Of a DNA stretch of 64,000 nt, positions 49,140 through 59,087 are shown one piece after another (positions within the stretch are counted from its first letter, which is position 1; each line of letters begins with the position of its first letter). Under the pieces are notes generated by a model. The model saw nothing but the letters and a program-made list of their open reading frames with translations, was not told where the DNA came from and made no database searches. A program made the position numbers and the translations under genes. Source of the DNA: Argentina anserina. Its lineage: Eukaryota; Streptophyta; Magnoliopsida; Rosales; Rosaceae. The stretch covers positions 17,980,001-18,044,000 of the forward strand of contig NC_065876.1 of the NCBI RefSeq assembly GCF_933775445.1, written 5' to 3'.

Positions 49140-49520
49140 TGTAAGAACTTGGGGTCATCACACGGAAACAGAAGGTATTTGCAGTGGAAATGTTGAAATT
49201 GAGTCTGACTCTCAAACTTATGCAAAATGATAACACTTCTATGCATCCTCTTGGGTTCCTGCTTGCTAGTTGTGCTTCTATGATTTCCAAACTACATATT
49301 TTTAGAGAATGTAACATGGTTGTTGATGTCTTGGCCAAACAGAGTATTTCTCAGGAGTTGAGGCTGGTTGAGTTTCCTAATCCTCCTGCACATGCTGCGC
49401 ATGCTTTCTTAGATGATCCGGCCAGTGTTGCTAGATCTAGGCGCACATGAGTCTGTTTTGATATTTAGTCTCTGTGTTTTTTATTTCTGGGCTTTTGTAA
49501 CAAAAAAAATTGGAAAAAAG
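49140..49520 (+). mobile_element. 5'-truncated LINE with RNase H tail
   Basis: An 88-codon plus-strand frame (49184-49450) contains HIFRECNMVVDVLAKQSI, the C-terminal part of the RNase H-like (RVT_3) domain that ends plant LINE ORF2 proteins. It runs to a stop at 49448, followed by an untranslated stretch ending TTTTGTAACAAAAAAAA. The rest of ORF2 is missing. TTGGAAAAAA occurs near 49059 and 49510 and may be the target duplication, though both sites are A-rich. Confidence 0.75.
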
Positions 49521-51322
49521 TTCCAATTTTATTGCTTCACTGATACATTCTTGACCTTCTCGAATGCAAGAGGTTCCACGCCTAACAGACACCGACTATT
49601 TTTTTGGCTGACCCCCAAACTTTAAGACATGGTCCTCATTGCAAACTGTGGTCTTTAGGGCTTAAAGTTTTTAGCCTCCATTACACCAATTTAGGCAGAC
49701 CCCACAAAGAACTCTTTTAAGGAATTTAGAGCTACTTTTGTGAAACTCTTAGACTTCAGTGAAAGTTTGTAATGGACTTAGGTTGAGGAAAAGAGAGATA
49801 TAGGCTTTATGTTTTAATTTTTCAAAAATCTGGAAAGCTATGGTACACCAATGACCATATATTGACCTTCGGAGGTTGAGCACATTCAAACTCAAAACTA
49901 CGGGCAAGTGCAAGTATTAGATAATTTTAATAACATACAATGTATGACAAGGCAAAAAAAAAAAACTACAAGAGATCTTGAAAATCTCAGGTGAAGGAAA
50001 CAATGCACCCTTCAGCACGAGTGAGCGTACGAAGTATCAGCACTCAAACCAACTACTCACCTCATACATTTATATATTCAGGTTATTATTATTACTAAAG
50101 ACATTGTTAACAACAAGCAATTACAGAAAACCACAAGGTAAAACAAGAAGAATATTAACCTCAAGAAATGAGAATGTGGCACGCAGCTTGGTCACGAAAT
50201 CTCGCACCTCAATTGCAGTCATTATCTTCCGTTCCTGCCAATCAAATCAAGAGCCATCGGCAATTCAGTTAGTGAGAACCACCTAGCTTCTTCTGTAATA
50301 CACTCATGGCAATTCGAAATTACATGAACAACAGATGTAAAGCAAATCAAGAAAAGTCACAAACATGACAGAAAAAGCATCAACTTATGTATTATACATA
50401 AACATGAAACATGCATTGATTCTAGGATAAAACACACCTTACGAACTTTACTGCGGAGCAACAAAACATTAACAGATGAATCATGGTTCTCTCTAAACCT
50501 TTGATCATATCTTTCTCTATTGGATTTCTTACTTGAACGATTCATGTCACTCCAAAGACCCAAAAGGGTTTATACACCACAATCCAGAAAGAAATATGCT
50601 TTTGGAACTAAACTCACCAGAATCGGCGTCGGAGAGTCTGTGGAGGCTTCCACTACAAGAAAAATGACATACGACAACATTACAATAACAACATGCGTGT
50701 TTAGAGCGTTATTGATTATTATTTTCGACAACATGTTTATTTTATGCGTTGTGAAAAGTTATATTCAATTACATGCGTCACTTACATGTTGTTAATCTAG
50801 TTTTTGACTACTCATTCTGCGTGTTGTTATTTGGAAGTTGTCGATTCAACATATTTACAACTAGTATAAATGCATGTTATTAAAGGCTTTCAAACTAACA
50901 ACATAAATGCACGTTGTTAAATGTGTATAAAAAACAATATGCATCATCTTATTAAATGTTTTACATAAGCTTCAAAATTTAAAAGGAAAACGGAAAAATA
51001 GTAAAGTTTCAACAATATATTATGCAAGTTGTTATTTTTAAGTTGTCAATTGACTAAATTCATAATATACATGAATTGCACGTTGTTTCATATTTTCAAA
51101 ATGACAACATGCGGCATGTTGTCGTTTGATTTCCCTCATAAAGATAGAACAAACTTTGAAATTCAGTCATAATTTTTTTTTAGTTTAAACAAGTCCCGCT
51201 GTTTCGATTATAATTCTATTAATACCATGTCTCAATACAACCTCCTTTGGATCTGAACTGCTTCTTCTTCTCTACTCTCAGCCCAAACCTCATTTCTCTT
51301 CCACCATCTCTTCCAAATTCCG

Positions 51323-51497
51323 ATGGAGATCCAATTCGAAGCCAAGAGTTCCGGCGAGGCGAAGCCGTTGAAGCTCGCTCCGGTCCATGTCGTAGTCAGC
51401 GTCGATCGCGACTTCTCCGACAACTCATTTGCCCTCACTAGCTCTGTTTTCAGGGACGTAGGTTCGTCACTTTTACCCCAATCTCCCATCCCCGAGG
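51323..51497 (+). other. unidentified captured ORF fragment inside the CACTA element
   Basis: ATG 51323 opens a codon-like, GC-balanced stretch (MEIQFEAKSSGEAKPLKLAP, then HVVVSVDRDFSDNSFALTSS) of about 58 codons running to a plausible donor (GAG|GTACGC at 51498). The sequence is coding-like and starts with a good ATG, but I do not recognise its source. It is upstream of, and on the same strand as, the epsilon-COP and kinase fragments, so it could supply the start of a chimeric transcript. Confidence 0.45.
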
Positions 51498-52080
51498 TAC
51501 GCACTTGATTTCTCCTAGATTTTCAGTCTAAAATCATCCAAAGAGTATGACTTAGGGTTTAGGCTTTGTAGGAGGTGAAGAGCTTGCCGAGCAGCCCAAA
51601 CTTACTAGCGGTCATTGACGAGTAAACAGACTTGAAGGTGCAGAAGGTGATGCTGGGACGAGTATGGATCTCTTCAAGGTATGATTCCAATCTAATTTAT
51701 CATCTAGTTTTTTAGGTGTTTGATGAATTGCCTTAGTGATTCGAGAACTTGTAGTGTGCTGCTTGTGTTAAGTAAGAGCATAGATTCACCTATTCTGCTT
51801 GTATCTGTTTCGTTTGGCTTAGGAATCGGTTTTTCGACTTGATGAATCACCTTTTTGCTTCATTTCTAGTTGTTGTGTTCGGAAATCTTTATGATGAATT
51901 GCCTGAAATTGTTAATTCATAGTGTTGTTTGTTGTTTGAGAGCTTAGATTCACTAAATTTAACTTTATTTGTTTGATTCGGTGGTGATTTATGTGTATGG
52001 AAGTCGAGATCTCTAGGGTTTTGAATCCTCGCATTTTGATTTGAATTGGAATTGAGAATTGAATAATGTGTGTGGCGCAG

Positions 52081-52232
52081 GAATCGGCGATCTCAAATCT
52101 TAAGGAGTTACTAGCGGATCTGGTGATCGGTAACAACCCAATTCTGAGGATGATCCCTGGGAATGTGTTCATGCATGAGCAGGACTACAATGAAGCCTTC
52201 AAGTACACTCATACCAGCGACAATTTGGAACT
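52081..52232 (+). pseudogene. captured epsilon-COP (coatomer epsilon) exon inside the CACTA element
   Basis: A 152 bp exon between a GGCGCAG acceptor and a GTATGT donor encodes ESAISNLKELLADLVIGNNP followed by FMHEQDYNEAFKYTH, close to the conserved C-terminal TPR region of plant coatomer subunit epsilon. That protein is part of the COPI coat for Golgi-ER vesicle traffic. Only this exon is recognisable, so the fragment cannot give a working subunit. Its frame is intact. Confidence 0.8.
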
Positions 52233-52518
52233 GTATGTCTGCGTTTAACTTCTTAAATAAAGGTTCAGTGACTTTACTCTTTTGATTTGCTATCTCATTC
52301 AAGTGTCATAGTAGGAGTGACTTATTCTTGGGTTCAGGTGCTTATTAGGTTTTAATTCAAGTACCAGATGCATCGCCATACCTTGTGGTCATTTAAATTT
52401 AAGGCAGTATTGATCAGTTTCTTATATAATTAGCTTGTAGGGTTATTAACCATAAATATGAGGTTGTCATTCTACTGAGGCTTCAAACTTTGTACTTCTT
52501 GGATAATAACTGATAGCA

Positions 52519-53738
52519 TTGATTCCACTGAAGTACTTCTTGGAGACCAATTCCAAATTGAAGGATCCAGAGAGTTGCAATTCATCCTTTGATTCCGTTT
52601 CAAGTAGGGTTGAGCAAGTATTTGATGATGTTGGTGTAAGTGAAAGTGAAATCCATGGGAAGACTGGTTATTGGAGAAAGAATTGGACTAGGTATTATAC
52701 ATGCCTGGTCAGACTCCCATATTCTGTCTTTAAAACTGTCAGTGTTCAATCCTAAGACAACTTTATACAATTTTCCTGGAGAGCTGTTTAATTTTCTTCT
52801 CTCATTTTTATGTTAGGTTCATATGGAGAAGTGTACCATGCTGACTGGAATGGCACAGTGAGTTTAATTTTAAAACCTATATGTCCATCCATATTTCGTG
52901 TGCAACTTAAGTTATATTTTGTTTCGATTGTTTGGGGTTTGTTTCCATATCACTAGCACTGTGGAGGTATGTAAATTAGTGGGTCATATAGTTGCATAGA
53001 AAAAGATAGCAACATCAGGTAAAGTAAGGCAAATTGCTGGTGTGTTTAATTGGGAAGCGATTTTTTCGAGTCAGAATTGCATTATTTCATAATTAGGACT
53101 CATATCCTGAGTATCCTCATTAATCTTAATGGTAACATCTGCAATTGCCATTACTTTTTGGAACCATGCATCTACTTAATTCATTAGCTGATGCTTGAAA
53201 TCGTTGTGCTTTTTAATTTCACAGTATTAACAAGAGGAATTAAGATTGACGGTTAAACTTTTGGCTGGTGGATTGTTGTTGTGTTACAGGAAGTTTCTGT
53301 GAAGAAATTCTTGGACCAGGATTTCTCGGGTGCTGCTTTGGCTGAGTTCAAAAGATAAGTAATTCTCTAGTCCTTATGTGCATTTTAATGTTCTGCTTTA
53401 AAGTTCCAGCATTTTCAGGAAAAGAAAGAAACCAAATAAACTTACACCCTAGCAAAGTTGTAGACAAAATAAATTGGTATGGTATAGCTTTTTAAATTTA
53501 AGTTAAAACTACAAATGATAATTCTCCTCTCCTCACTTAACTTTTATGGTGGATTATGACTGTCCTCACATAAGCTCAATATCATTAGTTCCAAATCTGA
53601 ATGTACCTTGTATGTAATCTTTGGTCTGTAATGTTAGGTACAGATAATATGTAGGCTGCACCATCCAAATGTTGTGCTTTTCATGGGTGCTATTACACGT
53701 CCTCCCAACATCACTATCATTACTGAGTTCCTCCCAAG
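52519..53738 (+). pseudogene. captured EDR1-like Raf-type MAPKKK fragment inside the CACTA element
   Basis: Exons with GT-AG-like junctions encode, in order, a linker with SSRVEQVFDDVG (52519-52691), the glycine loop GSYGEVYHADWNGT (52817-52857), the ATP lysine region [20 protein letters not shown] (53290-53355) and [17 protein letters not shown] to TEFLPR (53638-53738). These are kinase subdomains I-V of the plant Raf-like EDR1/CTR1 class. The catalytic HRD and DFG motifs are absent. The linker exon has two apparent 1 bp deletions, and the intron after ...AEFKR starts ATAAGTA instead of GTAAGTA. It is a non-functional fragment. Confidence 0.88.
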
Positions 53739-54884
53739 GTATAAGATGAACTTCAAACAATATGAAATGGCGATTTGCAATCAACAACATATGCTTACAT
53801 TTGTCATCTTTGCAATTTTAACTGGTCTATATATTAAAGGAGTAAAAAAAAACAATTTGGTAGTAACTTCACTGGTTTTATATACTAATATCTTTTGCAC
53901 TAGCTTTATAAACTGTTTATAGAACATTATGTAAATGTGACTATCATACTCAATGTTTCTTTTTGTTATCTTCTTTTTATAATGCAGCAAACAGGTGATC
54001 AAGCCTTCTCTAGGACCTGGTCTAGTTTTGTAATTTACTGAGTAATACGAGTTGATGTTTCTCATTGTAGTTGTAATGGGAAGGATGCATGATGTATCAA
54101 AACTTTTTGAGGCATATATATATTTTCTATGGTTAAAGTGTGCACCAATATTGTGATGCAATCCTTGTGGTTAAATCTTGGTGAATATTTATAGAGTTAT
54201 AGGAAAAAAGAGCCCAGTAAATTGGGTGTAAATTGTGTATTTATTGAATTCATATAATAACACATTCATAAAATGACAACATGCCCTGAAGTTGTCAAAA
54301 CCTTGTAACAACATGCACAATGTGTTGCTAAAAAGTACAACGATCGTCTTGCATGTTGTTGAAAACTAATTACAACATGCAGAGCTTGTAGTTGAAAACT
54401 TACAACAACATACATAACTTGTTGTTAAAAAGTACAACTCGCAAAATGCATGTTGTTGAAAACTTACAACAACATGCAATGTATGTTGTTAAAAAGCACA
54501 ACGTGCATCATGTTTATTGTTGAAAAATTACGACAACAAGCAATTTGTGTTGTCAAAAGAATACAACAACGTGTATGATATTTTTTACAACGTGCAAGTA
54601 GTGTTGTTGAAAATTTTAGACTTTTAATGACTTTGACATCTATAACATGCGCTGAGTGTTGTCAATTACTTTTGACAACATGCAATGAATGTTGTTAAAT
54701 CTGTTTTGTGGTGTAGTGTTCAGGAGTTCAGAAGTGCGACCAGTTTGGAGAAGCCATTGGTTGGGTGTGGGAGTTAGTGAGTTGTCTGGAAAGACAGAGG
54801 CTTTGGGTTTGTAATGTCCGAGTCTGAGAACTCTGAAAGCACCCACCATTGTTGTTTCACAAAGCTATGTACGCTGTGTTCCAG

Positions 54885-56313
54885 ATTCCATAGCCCTGAC
54901 GGCTTTTGGAACACCGCAAGGGCATTACGAATGACTAGTTATGTCGTTTGGTCTCAAGCAAGCTCCTTCTATTTTCCAAAGGAAGATGGACAACATTTTT
55001 AAGCCATATTCAGACTTTTGCATAGTTTATATAGATGATATCTTAGTCTTCTCAAGAACTATGAATGAACATCTAAAGCACCTGGAGCAAGTCTGTAAGC
55101 TTATTGTCCATAAAGGAATCATTTTGGGACAAAAGAAGATACATCTGGTCAAAGGAGATATCGACTTTCTGGGTATTCATGTTAAAGATGGAGAGATTCG
55201 TCTCCAAGAACACATTTTTAAGAAGATCAGCCAATTCCCAGATCAAATCCTTGATGCAAAATCATTGCAAAGATTTTTATGAGTTGTCAACTTTGCCAGA
55301 GACTTTATACCTCAAGTAAGTACTAAGTGGTCTTACTGCCTTACTCTCACCAAAAATCAGCTCCAAGAAAAAATGGTGTTTTGCGGAAGATGACAGTAAT
55401 ACTGTCAAAAAGATCAAGGAATTAACCCAGAGTCTACCCCATTACAATTGCCAGAAGAAAGAGACTTATTTTGCAAACAGATGCAAATGATTATTACTAG
55501 GCAGAAGTGGTTCTGGCCATGACCCCGGATACCAATCAAGAAAAGATTTGCAAATTCATATCTGGAGAGTTTAATGCAGCAGAATTAAACTATTCCACTA
55601 GGGATAAAGAGGTGTTGGCTCTGATCAAGAGCATCAAAGGCGCTGAAGCATTCCTAGGAAACAATTTTGTAGTTAGAACTGACAATAAAAGAGTTAAAAT
55701 TTTTAAAAACTACAAATTAACTAATGCAACAGATAGAGGAAGAGTATTAAGATGGAAAATGTTTTTATCCCATTATGAATATGATGTGGAAATGATTGCA
55801 GGTAACAAGAACTTCTTGCCAGACGCTCTCACTAGAGAAATGACAACATTTAGAAGAGAAGATGGAGATGGAGATGAAAGGCGAAATCCTAGGAGCAGGA
55901 AATCGAAACCACCTAGTCTTTGGAACAGATACAAAAAAGGAGACAAGACTGTCCGACCTCTACATGATGGACCAGGTTACCAATTCATCGTGTCTTATGA
56001 AGCAGCTGCATCGGCTCAGACCAAGACTAAAGATAAGATTCAACCAGAAGGTTGGGATGAAGAGTCCGAGAAAAGTACTGGAGGATCTGATGAAGAAGAA
56101 AATCTCAGAAAAGAATATTTGTTGTGTCCAAATGATACAACCTTAATTGATCGATCTCAGGGAAAAAGACTGGCTAGCCCGTCTCAAACGGCAGACGGTA
56201 AAGGCTTATCAAGTCCGTTGAAGGCTGCTGCTTTGCCAAAAAGTAGAATGCCCCCTTTTAGGGGAAAATGGTTGAAGTCACTGATAAGAAAAATATTCAT
56301 GGCTATCCTTTGA
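54885..56313 (+). pseudogene. caulimovirid RT-RNase H fragment
   Basis: Left part (to 55282): RT core with SFGLKQAPSIFQRKMD and catalytic YIDD near 55030, ending in a TGA at 55280-55282. A frameshifted and stop-rich stretch runs to about 55500. Right part (55507-56313): RNase H with AELNYSTRDKEVLAL, the acidic residue in VVRTDNK and the conserved end of the domain before 55840. A Ser/Glu/Lys-rich tail of about 150 residues follows with no recognised domain. A TGA near 54935 replaces an expected Trp. The fragment lacks the start of RT. Confidence 0.82.
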
Positions 56314-57240
56314 AGATATTCAAAGAACCAATATTCAAAACGGAGAAGCTATTGGCTTTCAAGCATAAGATTGCTATGGATAACGTTCTACAAGCTTTCT
56401 ATGAGGAAGACGAAGAACATCTGTTGAAAAGTCTCAATGCCTTGACAAAGGAATTGTATGGAGTCCATGCAAAAGAAAAAGAAAAGGAAAAAGAAAATTC
56501 GAAAGAAGGAGGTGCAATGATCAAGTATGTAGAAGATCATGAAAGCGCGCGAGTTCCTATTTCAGCCCTAAAAGAACTAGCCTGGTGGGAGTTTCACTAT
56601 AAAATCAGAGATGGTATATGCTTCCTTCAACCTTGGCAATAGTTTCTGGCCCATATTATGGGAGATATCTTGTAAATGTTCAAGCCGAACACCCTCAGAA
56701 GCTATGGCTCATTGATAATGGTTTTGTGCACAATCTTTGGACTAAGTCAAACGAGGATCTAGAGGGTTTTCCAGAAATCATAACTCAGGCAGTGAGGAAC
56801 ATTCGTCCAGATGGATGCATCTTCAGACTGAAATTCATTTCTACCCCTCCGGAATGGGAAGTAGTGGATGAACGCATAAGTTACATTTCTCCATATCATT
56901 ATGTGAGAATTATTTAGGGTCCGATTAAGAGTTCAAAAGGTTCATGGAAAAATGTCAATCCCAACAATAGCATTCTGTGGATGAAAGCCATGGCCATAAT
57001 GTGCATCAAAAACATGGTTCCAAAGGATTATGAGTCATGTCTTTTAGCCAATGGAGAAAAAATCATAGTCACATGCTACAATCATCTTCCACCAAATGCC
57101 TGTGACTTCTTCTCTGCCATAATGAGAAACGAGATAGATTGAACTCCAGAAACAACTACATGGCTAAAAAAGATAGATAAAGAAAAATGATACATGATTC
57201 CTTATCATTTTCCCTACGACTCAGATCTGGATGAAAAATA
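56268..57240 (+). pseudogene. second ORF of the endogenous pararetrovirus, broken
   Basis: The frame opens at ATG 56268, overlapping the end of the RT-RNase H ORF by 46 bp in another frame. It breaks near 56642, continues from about 56618 to TAG 56915-56917, and stays readable with stops to about 57240. It has a Lys/Glu-rich segment and no enzyme motif that I recognise. Position and size fit the function-unknown ORF2 of florendoviruses; this is family knowledge plus position, not a motif match. Confidence 0.55.
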
Positions 57241-57339
57241 AGACATAGAGCAAGAAAGTGACCATGAAGGCCAAGATTCTTTGGCAGATTATGACTGTGC
57301 TGATGAAGAATATTACAATATCATAAACATGATGGAAAA

Positions 57340-57429
57340 GTGAGCTGCCAACACATCCAAACAAGGAACGTGAGCTGCCGACGCATCCAAACAAGGAACG
57401 AGAAGCTGCCGACACATCCAAACAATAAA
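57340..57429 (+). repeat. 30 bp tandem repeat upstream of the pararetroviral TATA box
   Basis: Three copies of a 30 bp unit (GTGAGCTGCCRACRCATCCA then AACAAGGAAC) start at 57340, 57370 and about 57400; a fourth partial (GTTTGCCGACGCAT) lies at 57459. The spacing to the TATA box is about 130 bp, which fits an enhancer-like element of the viral promoter. Confidence 0.85.
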
Positions 57430-57560
57430 AACGTCTCTTTTTGTTTTTGTGAAATAGTTTGCCGACGCATAAGGACAACCAGGTTTTTTAAAAAAGGAAA
57501 AGATTCTTTGTCGTCTATTTTTAAAAAGCAGGTTTGGTTTGATGTCTAGGGTCTGAGTTC

Positions 57561-57569
57561 TATATAAGG
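57561..57569 (+). promoter_or_regulatory. putative pararetroviral promoter TATA box
   Basis: TATATAAGG lies in the non-coding region after the second ORF and before an AATAAATAAA polyadenylation-like motif at 57844. This is the arrangement of the terminally redundant pregenomic RNA promoter of caulimovirids. Confidence 0.55.
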
Positions 57570-57860
57570 AGGAGGAACTTCTTTGAGAAGGCAGAAGTTG
57601 GGAGGAAGAAAAAATCAGAAGACTAGTATAAGTTTCAAAGAGTGTCGTTCTACCAAGGGTTCTGAAAATAAAATAGATAGTTCGAGCATGAGTGTGCTAT
57701 AGTTGTGTAAAATCTTTCTACTGTATAAATCCGGTGTGGAGTGTATTTTTCAAATAAGTTTGTATTTTAAATATGAGTAGCTAAATAGCTATAACTGTTT
57801 ACCTAAGAGGAAGACTCTGAGTTTTATATTTGTATTTATGTTGAATAAATAAACTTTATC

Positions 57861-59027
57861 GGGTGCCCTAAAATCCGTCGCAAAAATATTTAATTTTACT
57901 TAGATTTTTATAGCACTGCATATGAGTATTTAAATTTATTTCATCTATGTTTATTCTGCTTTATTAGAACTCAATTTTTGCTTTCTAGGACAACAATGAT
58001 TCCGCTAAAAGCAACCGTTTAAACAAATAGGTCGTTTAGGTAATATTGACATGTTGAAGGCTAGTTCATAGGAAAACAAAAATATGTTTAAAATAGAGTA
58101 GTAATAAATTTTTACTATCTAGTTTTTACATTTGTATCACTATTTACTTTTACTGTGCACAAATATTGTTCACTACTGTTCATGTTACTGTTAACTAATG
58201 TTCATAGGCACTATTCACGCTGCATTATATGCAGCGCTGTGTTATAGAATTTTCCGTGCAGCAGCTCCGTGTTTTTCCAAAATCAGTTTTGGAAAGCTAC
58301 CCTTAAGCTGTTTCTCAATATCTGCTGTTAGGAGAAGCGGAAGTCTCCAAAAGCTGATTTTTGGTGTTTCACCAAACACCATGTGAAATACTCAAAATCG
58401 CTTTTGACCCCAAAATCGCTTTTAACCCCAAAAGCAGGTCATGAATCCCTGCCAAACTGGGTCGTAATGATATCCTTTGAACACCATATATACGACAAAT
58501 ATAAGACAATGCGATTGCGACCTAGTGCCTGACATTTTCTATTTAACTTCATGCTGATACTATTACGCTCTGGTCGCAGGTTGGTGAATTTTGAGTTTAT
58601 AATTTGTTTTAGGATAAAATAGTGGTGGCTTTATGCCAAGAATAAGCCCTTACTCTATCCTTGCAAGACGACATGATGTGTGTGATCCTAATTACATCGC
58701 AAAAAAAAAAGGGAGTGAGGTATGTCTTGCACTGCACACATCGCGTCCTCTTATTGTTCTACGCAGGGAACAAGTTCCTTGTCTGGCCAAATTATAGTCT
58801 CTTTATTATCTCGAGATATTCTCTGTATGCTTACGCTGAGTGTGATAAAAATAATAAAATCCCATCCAACAAGAAAGAAAGATCAGAAAAAATGAAAATC
58901 GTTTAACATGTGGAAAAATTGTGAAAAATTACGAAGAGGCCGCCGCGTATTTCTCAGAAAACTCATTTGCTTTCTCTCCACTTGTGTAACTGACACAGAG
59001 CATCCTGCAACAAACTCACCACTCACT
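57861..59027. other. intergenic DNA, probable MITE relic, PHD gene promoter
   Basis: No gene. Around 58270-58450 there are AAAATCGCTTTT/AAAAGCTGATTTTT words and an end CCCTGCCAAACTGGG, typical of worn hAT-type MITEs, but I could not pair both ends. The last few hundred bases before 59088 should hold the promoter of the PHD gene. Confidence 0.4.
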
Positions 59028-59057
59028 CTTCTTCTTCTTCTTCTTCTTCTTCTTCTT
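59028..59057 (+). repeat. (CTT)10 microsatellite in the PHD gene leader
   Basis: Ten CTT units lie 31 bp before the start codon. Trinucleotide CTT/GAA tracts are common in plant 5' untranslated regions. Confidence 0.9.
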
Positions 59058-59087
59058 GAAGAATCCAAGAAAGCAAGCTTTTGAAGA

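Larger units (their letters stand above)
50651..54718 (+). mobile_element. CACTA (En/Spm-type) transposon carrying host gene fragments (Pack-CACTA)
   Basis: The element begins CACTACAAGAAAAATGAC and ends TTTTGTGGTGTAGTG; the complement of the end begins CACTACACCACAAAAC. It is flanked by the 3 bp duplication TTC (50648-50650 and 54719-54721), as for CACTA elements. Both ends (50651-51120, 54270-54718) are packed with ACAACATGC and its complement GCATGTTGT, the subterminal repeats that bind transposase. No transposase is present. The interior (51240-53740) is unlike the ends and contains exon-intron structured fragments of unrelated host genes, all on the plus strand. It is therefore non-autonomous. 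Confidence 0.92.
50120..54849 (-). pseudogene. minus-strand gene of unknown function, split by the CACTA element
   Basis: On the minus strand an ATG at 54849 opens MVGAFRVLRLGHYKPKASV and continues to the CACTA insertion point. Skipping the element and one TTC copy, the frame goes on (PPQTLRRRF) to a GTGAGT donor at about 50620. A second exon (about 50550-50440; CDMNRSSKKSNRERYDQRF) ends KVRK before GTGTGT, and a third (50235-50161; ERKIMTAIEVRDFVTKLRA) follows a TTGGCAG acceptor. Phases agree across both junctions, which supports a real gene. I do not recognise the family. The 4 kb insertion in the first exon should disable it. Confidence 0.45.
54885..57860 (+). mobile_element. endogenous pararetrovirus (Caulimoviridae, florendovirus-like), defective
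   Basis: A plus-strand virus-derived block holds the end of a polyprotein (RT-RNase H), a second downstream ORF, and then an intergenic promoter-like region with tandem repeats, a TATA box and an AATAAA signal. This two-ORF order fits florendoviruses, which are known as endogenous sequences in many flowering plants including Rosaceae. Movement, capsid and protease parts are missing on the left. Several in-frame stops and frameshifts occur, so it cannot encode a virus. It starts abruptly about 165 bp after the CACTA element. Confidence 0.8.

Noticed and set aside
58190..58470. Full MITE with AAAAGC-rich ends
   Set aside because: Only the right end (CCTGCCAAACTGGG) looks like a known terminal repeat; the matching left end and target duplication were not found.
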